Source of the DNA: Ligula intestinalis
Taxonomy: Eukaryota; Platyhelminthes; Cestoda; Diphyllobothriidea; Diphyllobothriidae
Length of the DNA: 64,000 nt
Assembly (NCBI GenBank): GCA_036362985.1
Contig: JAYGXS010000005.1
Coordinates: 57,208,844-57,272,843 of the forward strand
Direction: 5' to 3'
Shown here: piece by piece, positions 22,420-33,009 of the stretch
Layout of the letters: every line of letters begins with the position of its first letter
Position numbering within the stretch: the stretch's first letter is position 1
Program-made: the position numbers and the translations under genes
Notes under the pieces: model-generated
The model's database searches: none
The model's input: only the letters and a program-made list of their open reading frames with translations
What the model was told of the DNA's origin: nothing

Positions 22420-22490
22420 ACACAACCCACCACTCTGATGATCGAAAATAGTGTATTTCCGAAACGTCACCACAATTAAAGTGTGGTCCA
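22420..22490 (+). ncRNA. Hammerhead-like motif in PLE tail
   Basis: CUGAUGA (22,435-22,441), one extra U, a helix II formed by GAAA and UA with UA and UUUC (one bulged A, one unpaired C at its base), then GAAA (22,461-22,464) and CGUC. Helix I is poor, so activity is doubtful. Placement after a PLE endonuclease supports common origin with the motif at 11,322-11,393. Confidence 0.5.
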
Positions 22491-22589
22491 CGACAGCGCC
22501 TTGTTTTCTTCTTCGCCTTCTTTGGGGGATGATGATCGGGATAATTTATCTGAACCTCGTATCGTCACGTATGTTAATATATGTATATA

Positions 22590-23085
22590 TAACAATGATA
22601 TTATACCATACTACAGTATAAATACTAACTAAAAGCCCAGGCATGGATTCCGCCGATGGGTCTGGTACTGAATGATACAAGAACGGGGGGTTCAGCTACT
22701 TAGTGGGTCCCCCAACCTTCTCTCTGTGGTTTCTAGTATGTGACCTCCAGATAATAATCAAGAAAATAATCGCGGAAATTATTAAGTGAATGACATGGAA
22801 GAAGGTGGTCGGGACATAACCTTTAAGGGCCGGACCCTAGATTTCGATGAACATTTTCGTTGAAGACAATCAACTCGTGGAATAACCAAAGAAATATCCA
22901 TTCAACAAACGAGTAGCACTTTAAGTAGTGTGAATTCTATATGATAATGATGTTATACCGTTCTTCCGCATAGATACTCGCTAAAATCCCAGACACGTGT
23001 TTCGACGATGTTTCTGGTGCTGCATGATACAGCAACGAGGGGTTCGGCTCCTCAGTGTGTCCTCCAAGTGATTCAGTTCATCTTT
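22590..23085 (+). repeat. Two direct copies of a dispersed repeat (rep-D)
   Basis: About 22,590-22,740 and 22,945-23,085 share GTTATACC/ATTATACC, a CTAAAAGCCCAGRCAYG-like block, a GATACARSAACGRGGGGTTC block and a CTCAGTGKGTCC-like end. A third copy is at 55,190-55,335 and contains an N gap. It is non-coding and I cannot classify it. Confidence 0.65.
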
Positions 23086-25329
23086 TCCTTTTGAGGTGTC
23101 AACTAACCAGGATGCTGTTCTGAGTATTTACTCCGGGGTCCTAATTCAATTCATGGCTGCTCCCGAGCCATCGGTAAAGACTCGTGGAACTTCTCTAGGG
23201 GAGGGGGCATCGCTCAGAGTGGGTGGCAGCAGGAAGGGTGGGGTACTCAGTCATGTCGGGAGTGCACGGACCAGCAAGCCAAACATCCGCGTATGTATTA
23301 CGTTTACGTAAAATACTGTTGATGAAATCGTGGCTCAGGCACGGACTGTCAGGCCATCATCGAATCGATCACTACACCCCACCGGTGATCACGGAGCTAC
23401 TGATTGGAATGCGCATGTAGTAGCGCATGGCTACTACGGACTGAAAATACTGCGTAGGTTGTGCCTCTATCACGCTTTTATGCGGTTGCCTTTGATGATG
23501 AGTTTGAGCGAGAACTCGAAACTCCAGGCCTATAATCTTCTTGTTCCAGCGATCGGGTCTTCTTGTGGAGTTTTATTTCATGAGAGCCCTGTCAGAAGGA
23601 TAGTGGTAGTAAAACAGACTACTTGAGGTCCATGTGCGTTGGTATTGCTGGCATGACTCTTCCGTGTCTTTTGATTCTTTAAACATACAAGTTGGCTTCC
23701 TAAATAGTCTTCTGTGAGGGCTGATTCCATGATTCGCAACCAGTGGACCCGCCTGGTAGCCAGCAGCTAAGCCGTTCGAACTAGACCAGCCTAGACCAAC
23801 CTGTCTGTTTTCTCCTCAGGAGTCAATGCTTCACGACGTTGGTGGCTTATAATTTTCTGGTTTAATTTCGCGTTTTACCGCAACGATTGCTACCTTGCAT
23901 CAAATAGGAAAGCGCTTACGTCGGCTTCTCCACTTCGCATATATTTTCTGTGCTCCCACCAAAGTTTTAGTGCAGGTGTTGGCTAGCGATCCATCCACGT
24001 GTTTCACAGGTGTCACTATTGTCGCATGATACCTCTGAGTCTCTTCTGAAAAAACCCAGTGTGCATTCACATTGACAAGTAGCTGACCTCAGAATAAATT
24101 ATGAGAGCGAGAGGGGTGGGGTGGTTTCCGCAAACAGTGTGCATGTTTGAGAATTTTGATTTTAAGGTTTGCCTTTTATGTTAAACAGTGGGGCGCAGAG
24201 AGAATGGCGGTTTCATTAATAGATAGTGTGCTCAACCCCAGTTATCTGTCATTATTACTTAAGTGAACGAATTGGGTCGAAATACAGATAAAGTTCATTG
24301 GATGAATAGAGGTAGCTACATTCCTCCGAGTACGCAAACGCCTTCGCGAGCTATCATAGGGTAAGTCAAGGTCAACATGCTGTTTGAGCTTCCTTCTCTG
24401 GTTATCGCGTATTTGATGTCAATAATATGCTGGTAGTTTGTGTGGCGCTATCACTGAGGGGGTAGATAATCTCGTCGATGGACAGTCAACTTACAAGACC
24501 CGAGCCTTTGATCTCTGTACTAAACTTACACGCCAGAGAAAAACTAGCTCCCGGAATACGGCAGAAGGGCGCTTTTCTGTTCGCCTTTGAAAATGGGATT
24601 TTTAATTCATAAGGATGCTTTTTATAAGAAGAGGTTTTCGTGTTAGATGTCCGAACCATTTACAGTAGATTGTGTAACCGATTAAATTGGAAGGCGGTTC
24701 AACACACCTTTGAGTTTGTTTACTTTATCCATTGAATTGACTTGAGCCGCAACATACTGTTGAAAAGATTTCATCTTAGATCGGCATATTGAAGGACGCA
24801 GAATTTGGCACAATGCACAGTTTTTCGATATCCAAGGAGTTTGCTACGCTATCAAGCAAAAATGTGGTTGCCTTAGTCCAACGTAACTTATGCAAGGTAT
24901 AAACGAAAGAATCAAATATAAATTATTGTGAGACCGTGTTAATCGAACTTTGGGCTATTTGGTAATGACCATAAGCTACATTACACATAGTATGGAAGCA
25001 TATGCATCCGAGAATCTTACAAAACGACTAGTTTCCAACGAACTTCTTCTTGTGCTCTTTTTTTGCATGAACAGGCTTCCTGTACATTTAAAACTAAAGT
25101 TTTGTAGTACGCCTGATTTTCACTTTTTCGGCATTTTCTGTTTTTTCTAAAACAACTGGTATTTCTAATCAACGTCATGTTATTTGATAAATCACAGCAT
25201 GCTCTGTTTTGAAGAACGATAATGAATTTATTGCTGTAAAACGTTGGTGGGCCATATGGCCGTGGTTTTGTAAAAACAGTCGCCTCTCCACGCTGCACGG
25301 TGGATTTTGGCGATTTTTGTCACGAGAGC
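23086..25329. other. Intron sequence, nothing recognised
   Basis: Short frames at 23,096-23,626 and 24,950-25,298 have no recognisable family. Confidence 0.45.
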
Positions 25330-25570
25330 GGACAGAGGCTTTTCTCATCACGTGGGCGGTAGCGTTGGAGTGAAAATGTCCATTGATCGCGTTCGCAGTG
25401 TCCGTTGTTTTGTGTCCGCTATCTACGTATCTCGCCATCATGCCGCATTACCACCTGTCCGCAAACGCGCGAACTGTGGTCGCCACGTTCGGGTTTAGGC
25501 CTCGGTCGATGTTGGGCTTCGAACTCACGACAACAAGGTCTTGAGCACAGCTAATGTTTTAAACCTCAGG
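25330..25570 (-). repeat. Possible tRNA-derived SINE relic
   Basis: On the minus strand a GAGTTCGAAGCCC block near 25,520 resembles a Pol III B box, with a degenerate TTAGCTGTGCTCAAGACC stretch upstream. Weak evidence. Confidence 0.35.
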
Positions 25571-25679
25571 TACAGAGAACCGTGAAATAAATTATGGTGA
25601 AATCAATCCCTTAAACCAACACTTAGAGACTGGGGTGGCTTATTCTCTTGTTTGTTAGTAGTCATCAACCCGCCGTACC

Positions 25680-25830
25680 CGAGCCAGTGGCTCAGTCGTT
25701 AGAGCCCGAGGCCATTCCAGCCTCCCTAGTCTTTGGCAGTAATGATCTTCTGCCTATACTACGAGCAACTGGGCGTGAGTTGGCGGGGCTTGAGAGTGAA
25801 CCCAAAGACACAACGGTGGAATTGCGTCTC
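25680..25830 (+). repeat. SINE fragment
   Basis: GTTAGAGCCCGAGGCCATTCC, then a TTTGGCAGTAATGATCTTCTGCCTA-like segment, resemble the body of the SINEs at 28,545-28,760 and 38,575-38,745. The tRNA-like head is decayed. Confidence 0.5.
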
Positions 25831-26384
25831 CTAACCGAGTTGTGAAAACTTCTGTCCGTTCTGTCCGTGCTAGTTTCGAGTTTCTGTATTCGTTCATAGT
25901 CAACTGAAAATATAATTTGTTTCGTGTACGGCGCGACAGAGAAAATTACATAATGTCGCGGGTTTTCGTATGTATGCTTGTTTACAACTTATAAATGTTC
26001 GTTGGTAGAACAACACTAACATAAACAAGAGGTATTTAACTGCAACGTTTAGTAGCATAGGGGTTTCGTCGGATATCAAGAAGCGATGGCTTTTACCCAA
26101 ATCTATCAATTTTTCCTTGAATGTACTGATTTGAACTAAGCTATTTTTTAGTAAATGGCTTTTACTCCTCAAGTCAACTCAATAAGCACACCTAAGTGTC
26201 TCAAATGTATGTTAAAGTTCGATATTCACATTTAGTTTGTTGGGCAATCTACTGTAAATCTGTTACAGGAGAAAGACGAAAGTGTGTGAATAGGTTGATA
26301 CAGAACTGTTTCATGTTTGAAACTTTGTTTTCCCGGAAGAAATTGGAACACGACAAAAATCACGAGATTAGCAGGATTTATTGA

Positions 26385-26625
26385 CGCATAAAATTTCGTG
26401 ACCTCTTATTCAACTGCAGAGGGTCGTTGCCTTTTAATAAGATAAGTAACTGTCCAATTAAGTGTCAACCTCGAAGAGTGAAACATGATAGGTAAAGGGA
26501 GCAGAAGCAATTAGACATAGATATGGGCGCATGGTATAGGGCTAGAGGAGGGGGGAGGTAGTTGTCACAGCATGGCTGTTCATGGAAGCCTGTAGGACGT
26601 GTTTAAAGGGGGGGGGGGGGGGGGG
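26385..26625 (+). repeat. Dispersed repeat rep-C ending in a G run
   Basis: Matches 38,791-39,030 in the same direction. Both carry a TGACCTCT start, a GTCCAATTA/GACCAATTA block, GGGTAGAGGAGGGG-like sequence, GGAAGCCTGT/GAAAGCCTGT and a terminal poly(G). No coding. Confidence 0.65.
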
Positions 26626-27221
26626 TTGGGGCAAAGGACAGGGTAACAGTCATTCGTACGGGGAGCGAGGAGGCATGAGTGGGAATGAGTTTATCGATCA
26701 TTACCCCGACAATGCAAGGTTGATCACATGGTCCAGCTGCTCACCGAGTTCTGGTTTTATTCTCCGTATTGCAGCGGCCTCCGCAACTCGTAGGAGACGC
26801 CCGGTCGTACTTCGGGGAATACGTTGATACAGAACTTTTTCAAGTTTATTCGCCTTTATTCAGCCAATCATCAGCGTAAATGTCAGCTGTGCCCGTAAGC
26901 ACAAACATGCGGACACACATGACACAAATGACCCACCCCCTGGGGTCCTAAGCACTACATTAACCTGAACTTCATCTGTGCCTTAAAACCTGCTTTCCTC
27001 TTTCGGGTATTTATTCACGTAGGAATGGGCAGTCTTATGCCTATTAAATTCTATTTCCTTAAGACGCCTTGCATAAGTCTGTGGAGCCTCTAGACCCCTT
27101 TCAGCTTATCACTTCATTCACCCACGTCTGGCATTGTTCGTTTTTTCCACAAAAATTTAGCAATTAAACTCACAGCTGTTTATGCTTAGTTTGTATTTCA
27201 GTTTCCATTTTTTTCTCCAAG
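26626..27221. other. Intron sequence with a degenerate PLE tail
   Basis: On the minus strand around 26,880-26,760 GCTGATGATTGG is followed by GGCGAATAAAC, similar to the sequence after the hammerhead cut at 11,346. The GAAA and helix II are lost. The interval ends with a T-rich tract and the CAAG acceptor (27,218-27,221). Confidence 0.4.
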
Positions 27222-27489
27222 GGTGCTCTGTTCGGTTTTCTCGCCAGCCTCGTCACAGGCATCGGCATGGCGCTTGGTGCCGTTTTTGCCTACACTTATA
27301 AGGAGTGCGTTGCCGTGCCTCTAACCAATGCCAGCTGCCCCCTGGGGTCAACTCCTGTGCATCTGAACACCACCGCCCCACCGTGCGAAACCTATAAATG
27401 GTCCTTCTTCAATCTTTCCTCACTCTACTACACACCACTGTGCTTGATAGTCGGCATCCTGATTTCCTTCCCGATTAGCATCTGCACAG
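27222..27489 (+). CDS. SLC5 symporter, internal exon D
   Basis: 268 nt, phase 0 start, ending with one base before GTAGT. It encodes a helix GALFGFLASLVTGIGMALGAVF and an extracellular loop with three N-glycosylation sequons (NAS, NTT, NLS) and several cysteines. It then gives FFNLSSLYYTPLCLIVGILISFPISICTG, the family's final core helix preceded by its SLSYL/SSLYY signature. The layout matches the C-terminal region of SMCT and SMVT. Confidence 0.93.
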
Positions 27490-28191
27490 GTAGTTGATCC
27501 CGAAAAGTGATAACTTGGTATATCCATTTTGCCGACACGTCTGCACGACACGTCTGCGAAACTTATTATTATTAGTCGACCATTTCTACTAACTAGTAGG
27601 TAGTAGGTAGTATTGTGCGCACTCACGACTATGGGCATGTTTAGAAAATAGCCTTAGTCACTGCGTCCACGGCCTTTGGAAAAAAAGAGGATAAAGGTAC
27701 TTTTGTTTTGTGGTAACCAGTGTATTAGTAAGCTATTTCCAACGCCTCACTCGAAAAACAACAGCAAAATTCACGTCTTCATATTCTACCTGACTATTTA
27801 TCTCAAGCCCGAACATTCTTCCGTTTCAGTAGACATTGCTTGGCGTCAGATAGTGCTACAAATGAACATGGTATGAAAAAAATGCTGTACTTATTTTGGG
27901 AACGCAGATAGATTCGTATGGTATTTTCCGGACTAAAAGCCACACTTAAAAGCCCTTAATTTTTTCAAAAACGACAGTGCGCCTTATGTATCGACTAATT
28001 CTGTTTACTGACCTCGACGCGATTTATATGAGAAAAAAGTTCGAAAATCAGCCATGCATTGTCGTTTTTTGAGAAAATTTTAGGCTTTTAATTGTGTTTT
28101 ATAGTCCAGAAAATAGTTACTTCAAACTGCGAAAAGCGTCACGAGCGGGGGATATGAGAGAATATTAGTACAATTTCTGTAGTCACGACTA

Positions 28192-28410
28192 ATGGCTAAA
28201 GAACTAGAGGAGTCTGAACAACTGTTTCCAGTCCAGGCAGAAAGTATTGCTGGCAAAGAAAAAAGAGGCCATAATGGCAATTTCTCGTCTATTAGCCGTC
28301 ATCAGCTAGTTAAACACAGATCCAAGTGGTGCCGTACCCGAGCCTCGAACTCGCGACCTTTGTTGATCAGATTTTACCGCCCTATCCATTGAGCCACGAG
28401 CTCGTAGTCT
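28192..28410 (-). repeat. tRNA-derived SINE (minus copy)
   Basis: On the minus strand it begins AGCTCGTGGCTCAATGGATAG (A-box-like, near 28,405) and has CGCGAGTTCGAGGCTCGGG (B-box, near 28,350). It continues through CACTTGGATCTGTG and a GCTGATGACGGCTAATAGACG-like body. It forms an inverted pair with the copy at 28,545. Confidence 0.8.
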
Positions 28411-28544
28411 TGCTGGTTAAGGTCGGGCGATATTGACACTTTTTGATGCATTTTAACTGACCGCTAACGGAACTCATCTGTTCAGCTCTGCCTTTTGCCT
28501 CGGTAGAGATCTGGACAGCCGTTGCAGTTGGTAGTATAGGCAGC

Positions 28545-28760
28545 CACCGAGCGGTTAACCCAATGGTTAGGGTGTTAAACTCTGATCAAAAAGATCGCGA
28601 GTTCGAGGCTAGGGTGGGGCACCAATTGGATCTGGGTATGACTAGCTGACGACGGCTGATAAGCCAGAAATGGCCATTCCGGTCCCCTCCCTTGTCGTTG
28701 TTGGCAATACTGTCTGCCTAACTACCAGCTGCGATGGCTGTCAGGACCTATTTCGAGGCC
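28545..28760 (+). repeat. tRNA-derived SINE (plus copy)
   Basis: Head GAGCGGTTAACCCAATGGTTAG with GTTAAACTCTGATCAA, B-box GCGAGTTCGAGGC near 28,597, then the same body as the minus copy (ATTGGATCTGGG, AGCTGACGACGGCTGATAA, ending near CAGCTGCGATGGCTG). Confidence 0.82.
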
Positions 28761-28909
28761 CAAAGCAGAGTTGAGTTCTGTTTACAGTCGGTGAAAGTTC
28801 ATCAACTAGTGTCTTTTTAATCCTTTGATTTTCCTTCGCTTGTCTTAGTGAACGTTTCCTGAACTAATCGGTTGGTGTTTTGTGACATCATTTTCATCTG
28901 CCTTCTCAG

Positions 28910-29025
28910 GTCTTAGTTCCAAGCGGCCAGTTAGTCATTCGTTGATGGCCTGGCAGGCCGTGAGACTCTACTCCCATCTGCCCTCCTGCGTCCCCCCGCA
29001 GTCTACGAATGTGCCCGTGACCTCG
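28910..29025 (+). CDS. SLC5 symporter, internal exon E
   Basis: 116 nt after a TTCTCAG acceptor. Two bases complete a Gly codon, then LSSKRPVSHSLMAWQAVRLY and PSCVPPQSTNVPVTS follow. The exon ends in phase 0 before a consensus GTGAGC donor. This is the start of the cytoplasmic tail after the last core helix. Reading through the donor would reach a stop at 29,068-29,070 after 15 more residues, so an intron-retained short tail is a possible alternative. Confidence 0.8.
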
Positions 29026-29271
29026 GTGAGCCAATTAGACGCTTATTATGTTTGCTGTTCCTGCACTTGATGCAAGCGATATGTTGAATTCCCCTAGGTG
29101 ACTGGCGATTTAATTTTAGCCAAAACGGGTTTGCGCTATAAGAGGTTCTATTACTTTTTTTCTGGTACAACCATCGGGATTATTGTATTGCACAATGTTT
29201 GGTAAATGTATAGTCAATGTAAGTAAACATTGGTCCTCCCAACTTATTTAAAAAAGAGGGCAATATTAGTT

Positions 29272-29835
29272 AAAGTAGTGTACCTCATATACCCCTAGTC
29301 CAAAAGTTTTTACTATGGAAACGGTGGTTATATGGCTTTTATGGGTAGGGAATAAAGATAGGCAGAGGAATATACTTTAATAACTGCTATATGGATTTTT
29401 ATTTTATTATATTTAGAAAGGTTGCTGATTTATGTCTGTAAATTTTCATAATCTGTATGATCGTTTACCGTTTTGTTGAAAAACCCGTTTATCGAAGTGC
29501 AGGTTTCTTGACATTCCTGAAAAATATATACGGTGGTTAGAAGGTCGTCTATTTCAACTTACCTGAGCTTCAATTTACCGTTCTGGAGTTAGATTAGTAT
29601 AGTCCGCGGCGCGAAGGGCCGCAAAAGCCTTTAATTTACATGCGGAATGACTTACACCCAGCGGCCGCGGGAGACAAAGTCAACTACTCTTTTCCACTCT
29701 ACAATCACTTCTATAAATTTCCTTCACTGCCTATCCTATTTCCCCACTCCCAAATCTCCCATTACCACCCGTCTTGTACAACGGGTTGTTGGGGTTTGGG
29801 ATATATGAGGTGCACTGCTTAAACTACCTTTGCCG
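29272..29835. mobile_element. Inverted-repeat element (rep-B), about 560 bp
   Basis: The ends are diverged inverted repeats of about 95 bp. The left end carries GTGTACCTCATATACCCC and AACGGTGGTTATATGG, the right end their complements (ATATATGAGGTGCAC near 29,800). A related copy at 39,150-39,640 has the same termini. There is no coding capacity; a MITE-like non-autonomous DNA element or a palindromic repeat would fit. Confidence 0.6.
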
Positions 29836-29844
29836 TGAGAAGAT

Positions 29845-29925
29845 TTTAACCCGCATATCAGGGAAGAACTTTACGCAGCCAACGTTTTACCAATTGAGCT
29901 ACAACGCCACGCCATCGGCCGTGAA
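29845..29925 (-). repeat. tRNA-like SINE head
   Basis: The minus strand reads GTTGTAGCTCAATTGGTAAAACG (A-box-like). The B box has decayed to GGTTAAAATC. It abuts the inverted-repeat element. Confidence 0.45.
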
Positions 29926-30118
29926 TTTACTCGCACATGGATCGATTATACCCGCCTTACTTTACCGCTCATGTGGAATCCATCAATATGGAACAGCAAG
30001 CTGACTGTCTAGACAGGATTTACCAAACAATCATCTAGAATCCACTTGGCTGACTCAATTATTTAGGGTGTTTGGCAGTTTTGTTTAATTTAGTTGACCC
30101 AATTGTGAAAAAACTCGC

Positions 30119-30161
30119 GGCGTCGCAGAGCGTTGTGCGGGTTCGACTCCCGCCGACGCCA
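30119..30161 (+). other. Miniature tRNA-like fold lacking the D and anticodon arms
   Basis: GGCGTCG (30,119-30,125) pairs perfectly with CGACGCC (30,154-30,160), followed by an A. A perfect 5-bp T stem (GCGGG with CCCGC) holds the loop TTCGACT. Only 11 nt stand where the D and anticodon arms should be. It is most simply a tRNA pseudogene with an internal deletion or a SINE head, but both remaining stems are uncorrupted. Confidence 0.6.
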
Positions 30162-30297
30162 AACCCCAAAATAAATGTAAATTTCCACTCCCTTTTTGTG
30201 CGTCCAGTCATGGTGGAAAGATTTTATGTTTAATGATAGTTTGAATTACCTGCTGAACCCTACTTCATGTGAGCCATCTCTTATGGCCTGATTTTAG

Positions 30298-30423
30298 TCT
30301 CACGCCATGAAACTCTGCGCAGTTGTCGACGGAGGATCGGGTGATCTGGGCGTCGAGGAATCCGATGTGAAGGAAAAAGAGGAAATTGACATCGATGACG
30401 ACGAGTCCTTATCCGTTTTCTGA
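30298..30423 (+). CDS. SLC5 symporter, terminal exon F with stop
   Basis: Starts after GATTTTAG (acceptor 30,296-30,297), phase 0, and gives 41 residues then TGA at 30,421-30,423. The tail begins SHAMKLCAVV, is acidic (EESDVKEKEEIDIDDDE) and ends LSVF. The length and charge fit the cytoplasmic C-terminus of SLC5 proteins. Ser-Val-Phe matches a class I PDZ-ligand pattern (S/T-x-hydrophobic), as human SMCT tails also end in such a motif. Binding is inferred. Phase agreement with exon E is the main support. Confidence 0.75.
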   Translation, partial: SHAMKLCAVVDGGSGDLGVEESDVKEKEEIDIDDDESLSVF

Positions 30424-30870
30424 ATGTTGAAGACCGATTTGCCCCCCCCCCCCCCCCCCTTCTACATAGCGCCCATTTACTATGTTTTAGTGCGTTTTAT
30501 ACATCTTCGTTTTTTTCTGATTTTATATTGCTTTTTTTCAAACAGTTGACTTACTCATTTTTTCTTGTGGTTTGGAGCTCCGATACCTTGACGGACGCTT
30601 GTACCGTTGTGCCATAATATGTTTGAGGGAAGATAGATCTGGCGTTTTTTATCACTATACCTACGTCTTTGTTGTAAAATACAGGAGTACTTTTTGCTTC
30701 TTGCTTTTCTTTTTGTTTAAGTTGCTTTTGGTTGTTTGCACACTGTCGTTATCCTTAGATTCGTGACACTAATCTCCGAATGGTTAAAGTATCCCATAGC
30801 TACCACTTCTTTTAGTGCCGCTGTTCTCTCCGACAATGGACCCCAAACTAGATCAGAAGCTCTGTAATAT

Positions 30871-30876
30871 AATAAA
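30871..30876 (+). promoter_or_regulatory. Candidate polyadenylation signal
   Basis: AATAAA about 450 bp after the SLC5 stop codon. A poly(C) run near 30,441-30,458 lies in the presumed 3' UTR. Other AATAAA sites follow, so this is only the first strong candidate. Confidence 0.4.
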
Positions 30877-31292
30877 ATGCTTTCAGTGTACGATCAGTCT
30901 ACAGGAAAAAATTGCCCGGTGTATTTAAGAAAATAAAAGTAAAACCAGTATAAGGTAAATTTTGAGAACCAATTAAATAGTTACTTCTTGAGAAATCAGT
31001 TCGGAGTACTAGAGTAGAAAAACTGTGAGCGAACTAGGGCAAAGCTAGTTTGTGTAATGTACCTTGGGTATTTAAAACCCCAGTCTTCTGTCTTGAGGGA
31101 CTGATAGGCTTGGGGGTTTTATGGGTGAGAAAAACGGATGGGGGAGAAAGGGACTGACCTTGGGCGAGGTCACTGAGGAACATTTTGTTCATATCATCAC
31201 TATTGCGTTGAAGAAGCAGAAAGCTGTCGGCAGCTCCTATTCCGCCGACTTAGATGAATAGGCATAAATACGCCTACTGAAACGAATATAGT
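30877..31292. other. Intergenic sequence, nothing recognised
   Basis: No gene or repeat identified before the LINE 3' ends. Confidence 0.45.
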
Positions 31293-32815
31293 AGGTCAGG
31301 TCAGGTCAGGTTTTATTGAGGGAAATATAGGTAAATACCTTTGAACTCCCTATTCAAGTCAAGTCAAATTTATTAAAGGAAATATAGGCGATCGCCTTTG
31401 AACTCCCTCTTGGTACATAGGATTTAAGAAATGCATCGGCGAAGCCGAACATTCTAAAGAAGTTGTTGACACAATTTAAAACAACTACTCACTTGTTTCA
31501 AGTAATAAACTCACACTCAGTTTACACGAGCCAGCAGTGTAACTGAGGAGGAAGAGCAGACAGTGAAAAAACTCCTAAGACTGGCTCATAATTCAAAATG
31601 GAATGTCATTTGTGGTTTTTAGGAGAAAAACTGTCGCTCGTGGGGGAAGTTTGTGAATGATAGGGGCATGATGCTTCTGTGAATGTTGACGGTAGCCATG
31701 GCGTCCATGACGAGTAATATCTACACCCGAAGGACCATACGAGGAGGAGACCTCGGAGTCACGAGAACGTCCCGAAGACCGGAGATGCGACCATGATACG
31801 CCTTTGCTGTGTCAAGAGCCGAGGAACCTACCACGTTGTCAGCAGTCGGTCGATACGAGAAAGGGTGTGACAGGGCCGCGTAGCCTAGGACCATAGGTGC
31901 GATAGGTGCGTCCCCAGACACGATCGGCGCAGATCGCATAGTGAGTAGAGACAACATAGGTAGATAATGGCAGAGACTCATTTTGTTAATTACTAATAAT
32001 AATAATACTACTTACAAATTACTATTAGTATATATTTATAGCATTTTAGCATTTCGGGTTTTGGATGTAGAGCGCTTCAATTTTTAGAATCGGAATAGTT
32101 CAGTGATTGGATTTGGAGTACTTAATCGTGACGATACTCATTATATCGGTCTAGGTTTGCCTTAAAGACATCCACGGAAGGGGACATGACAATATCCGCA
32201 GGTACAGTTTTTTCAATGCATTTGATCTGCAGAACATTTCAGATCAGTGGCGTTGCCAAAAATTTGAGGGCCGACAGTGAAAAAACTCCTAAGGCATTGT
32301 TCAGAAGTCTAGGGGTTTGAATGCCATTTTAGAGATTTAAGGAGAAAAACTGTCGCCTGGGGGAGGGGGCGGGTGCAGAGTATATTTGAAGCGGATGGCC
32401 TGTGCTAAGAGTGTTTGAAGCATGTCAGGGAGAGTCCATCGCGGTTTTCGCCATAATACCAAGGGTCCCACGAAGAGAAGGTTGCGGAGGTCACGCGAAC
32501 CTCATCGAGTGTCGGCGATGTGCCCATCGTGCACCCTTGTTGGTTTAACGAGTCTGCCTGCTAATTGACAATAAATATAATCGGTAGTTTTCTAAACAAA
32601 CATATTACTGAAAATTAGCGAGTAGTATGTTTTTTATAATGTGATTATTCCACAATTTGCATTCGGCAACTGGCAGTTTATTTTCGGGGGCTCAGTGGCT
32701 ATTTGTTCTAACTTAATAGTGTCGTAAACATGCCTACAGATGCGTCTGACGTGTGCGCAGATGGCGACATAACAATGTCCGCGGGCAGAGCATTCCAGGC
32801 CTGAATTGGGAAAAG
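31293..32815 (-). mobile_element. Tandem truncated copies of the CR1-like LINE 3' end
   Basis: Two successive minus-strand units each carry an ORF2 C-terminal remnant (MSPSVD-like, complement near 32,165-32,230 and 32,745-32,800) followed by the 3' UTR with its hairpin (31,560-31,634 and 32,274-32,353). The last unit ends in two adjacent termini, (AGGTC)n at about 31,293 and (CAAGT)n at about 31,353 on the + strand, each followed by TTTATT and AATATAGG. Confidence 0.75.
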
Positions 32816-33009
32816 TTTTAAAAATCCGAATAGCCTCGGATCACAACGTTTGGTGGACTCGAATCTTGCAATCCTTGTTAGTTATTAACTAACATATTAC
32901 TGAAAATCAGTGAGTTATATGTTTATATACATATATATAATTTCATTCTCGCCATATCCAAGTTTTAGTGGGCATTTCGGGTATGAAAATCTAAATTTCG
33001 CTTGAATGC

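Larger units (their letters stand above)
21165..22568 (+). mobile_element. PLE, 5'-truncated, with hammerhead-like tail
   Basis: A + strand PLE starts directly against the minus-strand PLE (head to head). It comprises a linker, GIY-YIG endonuclease, a long hydrophilic extension, two direct repeats (22,225-22,267 and 22,309-22,351), a hammerhead-like core at 22,435-22,468, and a 31-bp inverted repeat (22,273-22,303 with 22,538-22,568). Confidence 0.78.

Noticed and set aside
23330..23626. Frame with TGDHGATDWNAHV resembling the endonuclease GDWNA motif
   Set aside because: Only a few residues match, and none of the neighbouring RTE motifs is present.
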